64,000 bases of DNA. Source: Aequorivita soesokkakensis (GTDB lineage Bacteria > Bacteroidota > Bacteroidia > Flavobacteriales > Flavobacteriaceae). The notes under the pieces are model-generated. The model did no database searches. It was not told the origin of the DNA and was given only the letters and a program-made list of their open reading frames with translations. Position numbers and translations under genes: made by a program. The stretch spans positions 1 to 64,000 of the forward strand of contig NZ_LXIE01000010.1 of assembly GCF_001641085.1 (NCBI RefSeq), given 5' to 3'. Of the stretch, positions 18,414 through 27,283 are shown in pieces. The stretch's first letter is position 1; the number at the start of each line of letters is the position of its first letter.

Positions 18414-19793
18414 TTAGTATTTTCCTTTAATTTCTTCGTAATTCATCCGCAACTGCGGAATATTGAGAACTGTTTCAAGGTTTGCTTTTTCATTAATTAG
18501 CGTAAGCATCGACTGAAAAAATTGTTGCTGTGCTGAATATAATTGGGTTTGCGCCTGGCGCAAGTCAAAACTGGTTGAAAGGCCTTCGGTGAATTTCACT
18601 TGATTTTTTCCTTCAATACGCTCGGCCAAGGCAAGATTTTTCTTTGAGTTTTCATAATTCTCAATAGCGAATTGATAATTGCTCTGGGCCGTTGTTAAAT
18701 CAAGTTTTATTTGTTGTTTGGTCTGTTCCAAATCTGTCTCTGCCTGATCCAAAGCTATTTTGGTGCGTTGGCTCGCGGCGCTTCTCATACCACTGCTGAA
18801 AATGGGAATGTTTAAACTAACCCCTAAAACAGAAGATTGATACCAAACCTGATCACCATTAAAAAAACTGAAATCATCACTGTTGGCTGAAGTTCCATAA
18901 TTCACAAAAGCCGAAAGACGTGGTAGAAACTTGCTTTTTTCAAGTCTGTTTTCAAAATAGCGCTGTTCTGTAAGGTTATAGGCAATTTTATAATCTACAT
19001 TTTCTTCAATCTTTAAAGATGAATCCAAAAGCGAAAGACTTATGTTTTGATTGGCCAATTGATCCAAATCATCTGTCAAAGTTACTGGCGCTTCCACGTC
19101 AATTCCCAAAGCAAGATTGAACATTTGCTTGGCTATAGCTTGGCTTCTACGGGCATTGTTGAGCTGGGTTTCAATATCCAACAGGGTTATTTCCAACTGC
19201 TCTACACTTTCCTCTTCGCCTAAACCGTTTTCGTAAATTTTTCGGGTTTCGTTGAGGTTTTGCTCAAGATTGGTTTTGTTTTTTTCAAAAATGTCCACCA
19301 ATTCCTGCGCCAGTAAAACACTTCCGTAGGCGTTGATTACACCTTTCCGCACTTCCAAACGGGTTTTCTCGTTGGCATTTTCAGAATACCTCAAAAACGC
19401 CTTTGCCGCTTTTAAACCTACAAGGTAACTTCCGTCAAAAATTAATTGATTTAGTGTTGCCACAGCATTTGCGCTTTGTTTTGTTCCAAAAGTAACGGGA
19501 ACAAAGGTGCCCGGTTCGCCACCAGTAATTTCAGCGGGAAGCAAGGTTACAGGCTGTTTTAGGTTGTTGTTGTAAGAAATGTTTCCATCTATCTGCGGCA
19601 GACCCTGCGCGGTGGTTTCCCACTTTTGCTTAATAGCTTTGGCAATATCACGTTGCGCATTTATGGAGGTGTAATTGCTGTCCAAAGCAAAGGTTACCGC
19701 CTCTTCCAAACTGAACGTATAATTTTTCTGCTGTTGCGAAAAACCTAAAGTAGTGCACAATAGAAAACTGAATATTAAAAGTTTTTTAGTCAT
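18414..19793 (-). CDS. TolC-family outer-membrane efflux protein
   Basis: 459 residues. A signal peptide (1-19, TLGFS-QQ) is followed by two outer-membrane-efflux-protein repeats. Long coiled-coil stretches (for example ARRSQAIAKQMFNLALG and KSKKNLALAERIEGKNQVKF) belong to the periplasmic tunnel. It supplies the exit duct for the adaptor and RND pump encoded downstream. The first eight bases overlap the TetR gene, so TetR and TolC are translationally coupled. Confidence 0.93.
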   Translation of the reverse strand: MTKKLLIFSFLLCTTLGFSQQQKNYTFSLEEAVTFALDSNYTSINAQRDIAKAIKQKWETTAQGLPQIDGNISYNNNLKQPVTLLPAEITGGEPGTFVPVTFGTKQSANAVATLNQLIFDGSYLVGLKAAKAFLRYSENANEKTRLEVRKGVINAYGSVLLAQELVDIFEKNKTNLEQNLNETRKIYENGLGEEESVEQLEITLLDIETQLNNARRSQAIAKQMFNLALGIDVEAPVTLTDDLDQLANQNISLSLLDSSLKIEENVDYKIAYNLTEQRYFENRLEKSKFLPRLSAFVNYGTSANSDDFSFFNGDQVWYQSSVLGVSLNIPIFSSGMRSAASQRTKIALDQAETDLEQTKQQIKLDLTTAQSNYQFAIENYENSKKNLALAERIEGKNQVKFTEGLSTSFDLRQAQTQLYSAQQQFFQSMLTLINEKANLETVLNIPQLRMNYEEIKGKY

Positions 19794-20397
19794 TGGTTTG
19801 ATGCTCTTTAATGAATTTTTTTAGTGTTAAAAAACCTTCCGGTGTTACAATTCCGCGTAAATGATATTCCAGATATTCCTCTGTAATAAATTTGGTTGAA
19901 AATTTGTCGAGAGGAAAAAGATTTTGGTCTTTGGTGCCATGAATACCCAAAAAATAAAGCCTTGCGATGAATTCTATATCCAAATTGCTTCTGTACAGCC
20001 CCTGTTCAATACCCCTGCGAAGATTTGTGCGGGTGCATTCCATCATCTTTTCAAAATGGCTTTCTTTCAAACCTTCACTTATTTCTGGATAATATTTTTG
20101 AAGTTGGTACTGTGGGGAAGAATTTTCATCCTCAATTTTTCCCATTACGAATTTTTTTATTTCGAATAATTCCTCAATGGGGTTCTGCTCCATGGAACAA
20201 ATTTCATCAATTCCGGAAGTAATATTTTGAAGTACATTACATGTACATTCCTTGACCAAGGCGGTTTTGTTTTTAAAATGTGTATAAATGGTTTTTTTTG
20301 AAATAGCCATTTCATTGGCAATATCATCCATCGTAACGCTTTTAAAACCAAGCTTTAAGAAAAGACCAGTGGCTTTTTGAACAATTTTTTCTTTCAT
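19786..20397 (-). CDS. TetR/AcrR-family transcriptional regulator of the efflux operon
   Basis: About 203 residues with an N-terminal helix-turn-helix (SVTMDDIANEMAISKKTIYT, roughly 20-45) and an all-helical ligand domain. The start is ATG 20397 (MKEKIVQKA). The further-upstream TTG at 20409 would place the start on top of the -7 element. It is the first gene of the efflux operon, and a 28-base palindrome in its own promoter suggests that it represses the whole operon until an inducer binds. The inducer is unknown. Confidence 0.9.
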   Translation of the reverse strand: MKEKIVQKATGLFLKLGFKSVTMDDIANEMAISKKTIYTHFKNKTALVKECTCNVLQNITSGIDEICSMEQNPIEELFEIKKFVMGKIEDENSSPQYQLQKYYPEISEGLKESHFEKMMECTRTNLRRGIEQGLYRSNLDIEFIARLYFLGIHGTKDQNLFPLDKFSTKFITEEYLEYHLRGIVTPEGFLTLKKFIKEHQTND

Positions 20398-20406
20398 AAT
20401 TGGGCG

Positions 20407-20437
20407 CAAAGATATGTCGGGGAAACTTTTAAAACAA
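20407..20437 (-). promoter_or_regulatory. Promoter of the tetR-tolC-adaptor-RND operon
   Basis: TATCTTTG (-7 box, 20414-20407) and TTG (-33 box, 20437-20435) on the minus strand are 20 bases apart. This agrees well with the Bacteroidota TTG...TAnnTTTG form. The -7 box is ten bases from the tetR ATG, so the leader is very short. Confidence 0.6.
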
Positions 20438-20448
20438 AAAAAGTTTCC
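20421..20448. promoter_or_regulatory. Probable TetR operator
   Basis: Perfect ten-base inverted repeat GGAAACTTTT ... AAAAGTTTCC with an eight-base spacer (AAAACAAA). It covers the -33 box and the spacer of the tetR promoter. The size and the position across a promoter headed by a TetR gene are as expected for a repressor-dimer site. Confidence 0.65.
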
Positions 20449-20551
20449 TAAGTTTTATTTTTTTAACAATGCATTAACAAGCCGCCTATTTTTGGTTTTA
20501 AATTGTGTGCTTTTGCTTTGCTTGTTTTACTTTAGCCAAAATTTTTATTGA

Positions 20552-21526
20552 ATGGATTTTTTGAAAAAATACAACCAAGTACTTCAGGAATATCTTGACA
20601 GTGCCGTTGCCCAAAAAGAACCGCGCCAACTTTACGACCCCATAAAATACATTCTCTCTTTGGGGGGCAAAAGGCTTCGTCCCTTGCTCACATTAATGGT
20701 TTGCGATTTTTTTGGCACTGATTTCAAAAAAGCTATTCACGCCGCTCTGGCCGTGGAATTGTTTCATAATTTTTCACTTATCCACGACGATATAATGGAT
20801 AATGCGCCCTTGCGAAGGGGCCAAAAAACAGTCCATGAAAAATGGGATGTAAACACCGCAATCCTTTCCGGAGACGCGATGCTTATTTTGGCATACCGTT
20901 TTTTTGAAAATTATGAGCCACAAATGTTTCAGGAACTCGCAAGACTTTTTAGCGAAACCGCTCTGCAGGTTTGTGAAGGCCAACAGCACGACATGGATTT
21001 TGAGACCCGTGATGATGTTACCTTGGTGGAATACATAAAAATGATAGACCATAAAACCGCCGTATTATTGGGAGCGGCAATGAAAATGGGTGCTATCGTT
21101 GCCGAAGCTTCGGAAAGCGATAAGGATAAAATCTATCAATTTGGAAGAAATTTGGGTATCGCTTTTCAGTTACAGGATGATTATTTAGATGTTTTCGGCA
21201 ACCCCGAAACCTTTGGAAAACAAGTGGGCGGCGATATTATTGCAAACAAAAAAACGTTTCTTTATTTGATGGCCATTGGGCAGGGTTCTTCAGTACAAGC
21301 CGAAGAACTGGAACATCTTTTCAGTATAAATCCGAAAGACCCGACCGATAAAATTTCAACTGTAAAAGAAATATTCCGGACCTCCGGCGCTGCTGAGGCT
21401 ACCCGTGATGAAATAGAAAAATACAGCATGCACGCTTATTCAATTTTGGAAACCATAACTATTTCTGAGGAGAAAAGGGAAGTATTCCGCGAATTTGGCA
21501 ACAGTTTGATGCAGCGAAATGTTTAA
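20552..21526 (+). CDS. Polyprenyl (trans-isoprenyl) diphosphate synthase
   Basis: 324 residues. It joins isopentenyl diphosphate to allylic diphosphates. The first Asp-rich motif is DDIMD (79-83) and the second is DDYLD (209-213). GGKRLRP (38-44) and the KT pair near residue 170 bind diphosphate. No aromatic residue that would set a short chain length is obvious just before the first motif (LFHNFSLIHDD), but product length (farnesyl, geranylgeranyl or the octaprenyl chain for menaquinone) cannot be decided safely. It is divergent from tetR and uses precursors from the Dxs pathway. Confidence 0.92.
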   Translation: MDFLKKYNQVLQEYLDSAVAQKEPRQLYDPIKYILSLGGKRLRPLLTLMVCDFFGTDFKKAIHAALAVELFHNFSLIHDDIMDNAPLRRGQKTVHEKWDVNTAILSGDAMLILAYRFFENYEPQMFQELARLFSETALQVCEGQQHDMDFETRDDVTLVEYIKMIDHKTAVLLGAAMKMGAIVAEASESDKDKIYQFGRNLGIAFQLQDDYLDVFGNPETFGKQVGGDIIANKKTFLYLMAIGQGSSVQAEELEHLFSINPKDPTDKISTVKEIFRTSGAAEATRDEIEKYSMHAYSILETITISEEKREVFREFGNSLMQRNV

Positions 21527-21634
21527 AAACAATTAAATAAACTGCGTTTTTACTGCTGACTTATTTATGAATATTTTAAGATTTTCGAGCATATAAATAT
21601 AAAGATTCCAGTCCGCTAGTTGATGTATTTGTTG

Positions 21635-21642
21635 TATTTTTG
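21635..21642 (+). promoter_or_regulatory. Candidate -7 element for sucA
   Basis: TATTTTTG, an exact TAnnTTTG match, 36 bases before the sucA ATG. A TTG at 21620-21622 is only 12 bases upstream, too close for a normal -33 box. Confidence 0.4.
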
Positions 21643-21678
21643 TACCGTTTTACAAAAAAGACCCTTTGCATATTTATC

Positions 21679-24450
21679 ATGGATAAATTTTCCTTCTTAA
21701 ACGCGGTTCACCCATCTTACATCGCGGAACTTTACGAAAAATATTTACAATATCCAGACAGTGTTGAACCCAGTTGGAGAGCGTTTTTCCAAGGATTTGA
21801 CTTTGGTTCTGAAAATAGTGCCCACGAATTTTTTGGCACAAACGAAGCTGTTGAGGCACCGCAATACGCAGAAGGAGCGAATTGTGAAGACGTTGTAAAG
21901 GAATTTCAGGTGGTGAAATTAATTGACGGTTACCGAACCCGTGGGCATCTTTTCACCAAAACCAATCCCGTTCGCGAGCGCAGAAAATATACGCCAACAC
22001 TTGCATTGGAAAATTTCGGCCTTTCACAGCACGATCTTAAAGCTACTTTTAAGGCTGGCGAAATCCTCGGAATAGGTGAGGCTACGCTGGAGGAAATTAT
22101 AAGACACCTTGAAAGCATTTATTGTGATTCCATCGGGATTGAATATATGTATATTCGAAAGCCGAATGAAATTCAATGGATTCAGGAAAAGCTAAATATT
22201 AATGATAACCAACCAAATTTTTCAACGGAGCATAAAAAACATATTCTGAAAAAACTTAATGAAGCCGTTGCTTTTGAAAGTTTTCTTCACACAAAATACG
22301 TTGGTCAAAAACGATTTTCATTGGAAGGTGGCGAAAGCTTAATTCCAGCTTTGGATGCCTTGATTGAAAATGCTGCCGAAAAAGGAGTAGAGGAATTTGT
22401 GATGGGAATGGCTCACCGTGGGCGTTTGAGCACGTTGACAAACATTTTTGGAAAGAGTGCAAAAGATATTTTTAGTGAATTTGACGGAAAGGATTATGCG
22501 CAGGATATTTTTGATGGCGACGTAAAATATCATTTGGGTTGGACTTCAAAAAGAAAAACCGAATCTGGAAAAGAAATAAATTTAAATATAGCGCCAAACC
22601 CTTCGCATTTGGAAACAGTGGGGGCCGTTGTTGAAGGTATTACAAGAGCTAAACAAGACGACCACCATAAAAATAACCCGAATAAAGTATTGCCAATAAT
22701 TGTTCACGGCGATGCTGCAATTGCCGGACAGGGGATTGTTTATGAAATTGTGCAAATGGCGCAGTTGGACGGTTATAAAACACAAGGAACTATTCATATT
22801 GTAGTGAATAACCAAATTGGTTTTACCACCAATTATTTAGATGCACGTTCGTCAATTTATTGTACCGATGTTGGGAAAGTGACCCTTTCACCAATACTTC
22901 ACGTAAATGCCGATGATGTTGAAGCTGTGGTGCACGCGATGCTTTTTGCATTGGATTTCAGAATGGAGTTTGGCCGCGACGTTTTCATCGATTTATTGGG
23001 ATATAGAAAATATGGCCACAACGAAGGGGATGAGCCACGTTTCACGCAACCAAAATTGTACAAGGCAATTGCAAAGCACGAAAATCCACGCGATATTTAT
23101 GCGGAAAAGCTGATTGCTCAAGGCGTTATTGAAAAAGGCTTCACAGATAAACTTGAACAGGAATATAAAGACAAGCTTGAAGAAAGTCTTGAAAATTCCA
23201 GAAAAGAAGACAAAACCACCATCACTCCCTTTATGCAGGATGAGTGGGAAGGCTACGAATATGCGGAGGAGGATAAAATGATGGAAACGGTCAACACGAA
23301 ATTTGACCTAAAAAAACTGGATGAAATTGCTGAAGTAATCACAAAGTTGCCTGAGGATAAGAAATTCCTAAAAAAAATAGCCAAGCTTGTTGAAGCAAGG
23401 CACACTATGTATTTTGAGGACAACAAATTGGATTGGGCCATGGGCGAATTGCTTGCCTACGGAACACTTTTAAAGGAAGGTCACGATGTGCGTATGAGCG
23501 GGCAGGATGTGGAGCGCGGAACGTTTTCACACCGTCACGCGGTTATAAAAGTTGAGGACAGTGAGGAAGAAGTTGTGCTTTTAAACCATTTGAAAGGTGA
23601 TCAAGGCGATTTTTATATTTACAATTCCCTGCTTTCGGAATACGGGGTAGTTGGATTTGATTATGGTTACTCAATGGCAAGCCCGAAAACATTGACACTT
23701 TGGGAAGCGCAGTTTGGAGATTTCAGCAATGGGGCGCAGATAATGATAGATCAATATATTTCTGCTGCGGAGGATAAATGGAAACTGCAGAATGGTTTGA
23801 TAATGCTGTTGCCACACGGTTACGAAGGGCAAGGTGCTGAACATTCTTCAGCTAGAATGGAGCGTTATCTTCAGCTTTGCGCGAATGATAATATGTTTGT
23901 GGCAGACGTAACAACACCTGCGAATCTCTTTCACCTTTTCAGAAGACAATTGAAAGTAAACTATCGCAAACCGTTGATTGTATTTACTCCTAAAAGTTTG
24001 TTACGCCATCCAAAAGTGGTTTCAACTAAGGAAGAATTGGCCAATGGAAGTTTCCAAATGCTGATTGACGATGCAGAAGCAAAAGCTACAAAAGTGAAAA
24101 CTTTGGTTTTTGTTACTGGTAAATTCTATTACGATTTGCTTGAAAAAAGAGAAGAATTAAAAAGAGATGATGTTGCATTGGTGCGTGTGGAACAACTGTT
24201 CCCATTGCCAACGGATGCAATGAAAAAGATAATCAAAAAATATAAAAATGCAGATGATGTGGTTTGGGCACAGGAAGAACCAAAGAACATGGGTGCCTAT
24301 TCACATGTTTTGATGCATTTTGAAGAAGCCAGAAATTTCAGGGTTTGCAGCAGAAAAATGTATGCAGCACCAGCAGCGGGTAGCTCTGTAAGATCAAAAG
24401 CGCGACATGCAAAAGTAATTGAAAACGTTTTTGATAAAAATATGGATTAG
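21679..24450 (+). CDS. sucA: 2-oxoglutarate dehydrogenase E1 component
   Basis: E1 decarboxylates 2-oxoglutarate with thiamine diphosphate and passes the succinyl group to the lipoyl arm of E2 (TCA cycle). The protein has about 923 residues from ATG 21679 (MDKFSFLNAVHPSYIAELY, a typical N-terminus; E. coli 933). Motifs seen are HRGRLSTLTNIFGK, the Mg/TPP pair GDAAIAGQGIVYE ... VVNNQIGFTT, and the C-terminal pyrimidine domain with LLPHGYEGQGAEHSSARMER. A longer frame starting at the TTG at 21640 is spurious because it overlaps the -7 element. odhB follows after the ORF6N gene. Confidence 0.95.
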   Translation: MDKFSFLNAVHPSYIAELYEKYLQYPDSVEPSWRAFFQGFDFGSENSAHEFFGTNEAVEAPQYAEGANCEDVVKEFQVVKLIDGYRTRGHLFTKTNPVRERRKYTPTLALENFGLSQHDLKATFKAGEILGIGEATLEEIIRHLESIYCDSIGIEYMYIRKPNEIQWIQEKLNINDNQPNFSTEHKKHILKKLNEAVAFESFLHTKYVGQKRFSLEGGESLIPALDALIENAAEKGVEEFVMGMAHRGRLSTLTNIFGKSAKDIFSEFDGKDYAQDIFDGDVKYHLGWTSKRKTESGKEINLNIAPNPSHLETVGAVVEGITRAKQDDHHKNNPNKVLPIIVHGDAAIAGQGIVYEIVQMAQLDGYKTQGTIHIVVNNQIGFTTNYLDARSSIYCTDVGKVTLSPILHVNADDVEAVVHAMLFALDFRMEFGRDVFIDLLGYRKYGHNEGDEPRFTQPKLYKAIAKHENPRDIYAEKLIAQGVIEKGFTDKLEQEYKDKLEESLENSRKEDKTTITPFMQDEWEGYEYAEEDKMMETVNTKFDLKKLDEIAEVITKLPEDKKFLKKIAKLVEARHTMYFEDNKLDWAMGELLAYGTLLKEGHDVRMSGQDVERGTFSHRHAVIKVEDSEEEVVLLNHLKGDQGDFYIYNSLLSEYGVVGFDYGYSMASPKTLTLWEAQFGDFSNGAQIMIDQYISAAEDKWKLQNGLIMLLPHGYEGQGAEHSSARMERYLQLCANDNMFVADVTTPANLFHLFRRQLKVNYRKPLIVFTPKSLLRHPKVVSTKEELANGSFQMLIDDAEAKATKVKTLVFVTGKFYYDLLEKREELKRDDVALVRVEQLFPLPTDAMKKIIKKYKNADDVVWAQEEPKNMGAYSHVLMHFEEARNFRVCSRKMYAAPAAGSSVRSKARHAKVIENVFDKNMD

Positions 24451-24482
24451 ATTCCATAATTTTAGAGAAACCAATTTTTTAA

Positions 24483-24986
24483 ATGAAACTGCAGGAAATT
24501 GAAAATAAAATCTTTGAAATACGTGGGCAAAATGTAATGCTCGATTTTGACCTTGCAGAAATCTACGGAATTGAAACAAGGGTTTTAAAACAAGCAGTGC
24601 GTAGAAATTTAGAGAGATTTCCGAAGGACTTTATGTTTGAAATTTCTGAGAAAGAAATCGATGACTTGGTGTCACAATCTGTGATACCGTCAAAAAGTAA
24701 GTTTGGCGGGGCACAACCCTTTGCCTTTACAGAACAAGGCGTGGCAATGCTGTCCAGCGTTTTGCGTAGTAAAACCGCAATCGCTATAAATATCTCAATT
24801 ATGCGAGCCTTTGTGATGATGCGTCAGTTTGCACTTTCGCATAATGATTTAAGCGAAAAGTTATCCAAACTTGAAGAGAGATATGATCAAGAGTTTAAAA
24901 ATGTTTATGATGTTTTAAAGTACTTGATGCAGAAAGATGAAGTTGAAAAAGAACAAAAAGAACGAAAAAAAATAGGCTATAAATAA
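24483..24986 (+). CDS. ORF6N-domain protein
   Basis: 167 residues. The ORF6N domain fills residues about 1-90 (IENKIFEIRGQNVMLDFDLA, YGIETRVLKQAVRRN, FAFTEQGVAMLSSVL), followed by a charged coiled-coil tail. ORF6N domains are known from phage and large-DNA-virus antirepressors and Bro-like proteins and bind DNA, but free-standing bacterial members have no settled role. The gene lies 32 bases after sucA and 88 before odhB on the same strand, splitting a metabolic pair. No other phage gene is near. A degenerate palindrome at 24992-25019 marks its right edge. Confidence 0.9.
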   Translation: MKLQEIENKIFEIRGQNVMLDFDLAEIYGIETRVLKQAVRRNLERFPKDFMFEISEKEIDDLVSQSVIPSKSKFGGAQPFAFTEQGVAMLSSVLRSKTAIAINISIMRAFVMMRQFALSHNDLSEKLSKLEERYDQEFKNVYDVLKYLMQKDEVEKEQKERKKIGYK

Positions 24987-24991
24987 ATAGT

Positions 24992-25019
24992 CCCTGCAAA
25001 GTTTTTAAAACCCTGAGGG
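24992..25019. repeat. Degenerate palindrome downstream of the ORF6N gene
   Basis: CCCTGCAAAGTTTTTAAAAC followed by CCTGAGGG. The ends (CCCT...AGGG) and the centre (TTTTTAAAA) are symmetric and the middle of the arms is not. It resembles the CCTGCAAGGTTTTAAAACCT type of intergenic palindrome found in flavobacteria, here decayed. Confidence 0.5.
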
Positions 25020-25074
25020 TATAATAAACGATTTAAAAATAGCAACAGAAAAGGTTGCAATAAACAATAGGAAT

Positions 25075-26352
25075 ATGGCATTAGAAATGAAAGTCCCATC
25101 TCCGGGAGAATCCATCACCGAAGTTGAAATAGCTTCTTGGTTAGTAAAAGATGGCGATTATGTTGAAAAAGATCAAGCAATAGCTGAAGTAGATAGCGAT
25201 AAAGCAACCTTAGAACTTCCAGCTGAAGCCAGTGGTATTATTACTTTGAAAGCGGAAGAAGGCGATACCGTTGCCGTGGGTGACGTTGTTTGTTTAATTG
25301 ATACCGATGCCAAAAAGCCGGGCGCCGATGATTCTTCAGAAAAAGAAGATAAAAAGGAAAAAGCTGATGCTAAGACTAAGGAAACAAAAGAAGATACTTC
25401 TAAAAAAGCCGAAGCCAAAACACAAACCCCTTCAAAATCTTCTACTCCAAATCAGGAACAGGATAAGAAAACATATGCAACAGGTTCGCCTTCACCTGCG
25501 GCAAAGAAAATTCTTGATGAAAAGGGAATGTCTTCAAAAGACGTAAAAGGGAGTGGCCGCGATGGAAGAATCACTAAAGAAGATGCAAACAATGCGGCAC
25601 CATCTATGGGAACTCCTGGAAGTGGAAGCCGTGGAAGCGAGCGCAAAAAGCTTTCCATGCTTCGCCGAAAAGTTGCTGAGCGTTTGGTTTCAGCAAAAAA
25701 CGAAACCGCTATGCTTACTACTTTCAACGAAGTAGATATGACTGCGATTTATGAATTGCGTAATCAATACAAAGAGCAATTCAAAGAAAAACATGGAGTT
25801 GGACTTGGTTTTATGTCTTTCTTTACCTTGGCTGTTGTTCGCGCTTTGGAATTATATCCAGACGTAAACTCAATGATTGATGGTGATTATATGATTACGT
25901 ATGACTTTAAGGATATTTCCATTGCTGTTTCAGGACCAAAAGGTTTGATGGTCCCTGTTATAAGAAATGCCGAAAACTTAAGTTTTAGGGGCGTGGAAGA
26001 TGAGGTTAAACGCCTTGCAATAAGAGCTCGCGATGGCCAAATTACTGTTGATGAAATGACAGGCGGAACGTTTACAATTTCAAATGGCGGTGTTTTTGGA
26101 AGCATGCTTTCCACCCCGATTATTAACCCACCGCAATCTGCTATCTTAGGAATGCACAATATTGTGGAGCGCGCAATAGTTCGCGACGGGGGAATAGTGG
26201 TTGCGCCAGTAATGTATGTAGCTTTGTCTTACGATCACAGAATAATTGACGGCCGTGAATCTGTTGGTTTCTTGGTTGCAATAAAAGAAGCTTTGGAAAG
26301 TCCAGAAGAACTATTAATGGACGGCAACGTTAAACGTGCTTTGGAATTATAA
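25075..26352 (+). CDS. odhB: 2-oxoglutarate dehydrogenase E2 (dihydrolipoyl succinyltransferase)
   Basis: E2 transfers succinyl from the lipoyl arm to CoA and forms the core of the complex. 425 residues: lipoyl domain 1-77 with Lys43 in DSDKATLE as the lipoylation site, a Lys/Glu/Thr/Pro linker (80-130), the E3/E1-binding domain (about 133-172, SPAAKKILDEKGM...GRDGRITKED) and the acyltransferase domain (190-425) with the active-site motif HRIIDG (His about 388, Asp about 392). E3 is not in the window. The first base change of the transcript relative to sucA is unknown, since the ORF6N gene intervenes. A terminator follows. Confidence 0.95.
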   Translation: MALEMKVPSPGESITEVEIASWLVKDGDYVEKDQAIAEVDSDKATLELPAEASGIITLKAEEGDTVAVGDVVCLIDTDAKKPGADDSSEKEDKKEKADAKTKETKEDTSKKAEAKTQTPSKSSTPNQEQDKKTYATGSPSPAAKKILDEKGMSSKDVKGSGRDGRITKEDANNAAPSMGTPGSGSRGSERKKLSMLRRKVAERLVSAKNETAMLTTFNEVDMTAIYELRNQYKEQFKEKHGVGLGFMSFFTLAVVRALELYPDVNSMIDGDYMITYDFKDISIAVSGPKGLMVPVIRNAENLSFRGVEDEVKRLAIRARDGQITVDEMTGGTFTISNGGVFGSMLSTPIINPPQSAILGMHNIVERAIVRDGGIVVAPVMYVALSYDHRIIDGRESVGFLVAIKEALESPEELLMDGNVKRALEL

Positions 26353-26372
26353 CATGAAGAATTTATAAAAAT

Positions 26373-26402
26373 AAAAACCCAGCCAATTGGCTGGGTTTTT
26401 TT
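26373..26402 (+). terminator. Terminator of the sucA-odhB transcript
   Basis: AAAAACCCAGCC, AATT, GGCTGGGTTTTTTT: a perfect 12-base stem with T-run, also usable by the small minus-strand gene that converges on it. Confidence 0.9.
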
Positions 26403-26422
26403 GGTTAGTTAGAAACATCATC

Positions 26423-26584
26423 TTAATAAAAAATGATTGTACTGATTAAATTGAGTAAAAGAATCAATACAACAGAAACAATCAGAACAACTACAACTGG
26501 TTTTTTACTAGTCGCAGTAGCATTATAGTCTTTTTCTTGCTCTTCTATATACACTGAATCTTTCATATTGTAAATATCCGTCAT
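26423..26584 (-). CDS. Small single-pass membrane protein
   Basis: About 53 residues from ATG 26584 (MTDIYNMKDSVYIEEQEKDY). A second ATG at 26566 is equally possible, and the frame is open to a GTG at 26614. A charged N-terminus is followed by one strongly hydrophobic helix (PVVVVLIVSVVLILLLNLIS) near the C-terminus, so the N-terminus is probably cytoplasmic. I recognise no family. It lies downstream of the NarL-type regulator on the same strand. Confidence 0.55.
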   Translation of the reverse strand: MTDIYNMKDSVYIEEQEKDYNATATSKKPVVVVLIVSVVLILLLNLISTIIFY

Positions 26585-26644
26585 TATATAGAAATATGAA
26601 ATACGTGGTAACACGTAAATTTTGAAAATTATTCGTAAATAATT

Positions 26645-27283
26645 CTATAACAATTTCATATGGTGCTCTTTTGCCCAAATGAGTAGACTGTTAGTTTTGG
26701 GCTCAATGTTGAGTTTTGTTATGATGTTACTACGGTGTTTTTCAACCGTTCTGTATGAAATAAATAGTTGTGAAGCAATTTCTTTATTGGTCTTGTCCTG
26801 GGCTATAAGTTTTAAAATCTTTTTTTCTGAAGGAGTAAGTGTGTTAAGGTCACTATCCTCCATTAACACAACCCCAATAAGTTCCTTTATTTTATCGCTG
26901 AAAAATGGAACACCCTCCGTAACTGTTTTAATACAGTTTTCAATTTCTTCAAGCGCAAACTCCTTCAATATATATCCAAAAATATTTAGCTCCTGCGCTT
27001 TTTGATACAGTTCTTTTTCTTTGTGGAGTGTTATCAATACTATTTTTGTGTCAATATCAAGTCCTTTGCATTTTTGTGCAATTTCAAGTCCAGACATATA
27101 AGGCATCTGAATATCTAATATGGCAATATCCGGCTTTGTTTGTATTATGAGGTTGTATGCCTCCCTTCCATCTTTTCCACTTCCCAATAAATTGAACCCC
27201 TTTTCAAGCAAAAAATCGCTCAAACCTTTCAAAAGAAGCGGGTGGTCGTCTGCAATAATAATAGATGGCGTAGAATTGGTCAT
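26645..27283 (-). CDS. NarL/FixJ-type response regulator
   Basis: 212 residues. The receiver domain (5-122) has the acidic pair DD (12-13), the phospho-acceptor Asp57 in ILDIQMP and the conserved Lys in LKEFA. A LuxR-type helix-turn-helix follows (about 146-205, LTPSEKKILKLIAQDKTNKE, SYRTVEKHRSNI). It is the DNA-binding output of the kinase encoded just upstream, with which it shares a four-base overlap. Target genes cannot be inferred. Confidence 0.94.
   Translation of the reverse strand: MTNSTPSIIIADDHPLLLKGLSDFLLEKGFNLLGSGKDGREAYNLIIQTKPDIAILDIQMPYMSGLEIAQKCKGLDIDTKIVLITLHKEKELYQKAQELNIFGYILKEFALEEIENCIKTVTEGVPFFSDKIKELIGVVLMEDSDLNTLTPSEKKILKLIAQDKTNKEIASQLFISYRTVEKHRSNIITKLNIEPKTNSLLIWAKEHHMKLL

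Noticed and set aside
21640-21678. TTG start for a longer SucA
   Set aside because: It overlaps the -7 promoter element, and MDKFSFLNAVHPSYIAELY is the normal N-terminus.
24483-24986. Prophage or phage remnant
   Set aside because: Only one ORF6N gene is present, with no integrase, portal, capsid or attachment repeat in the region.
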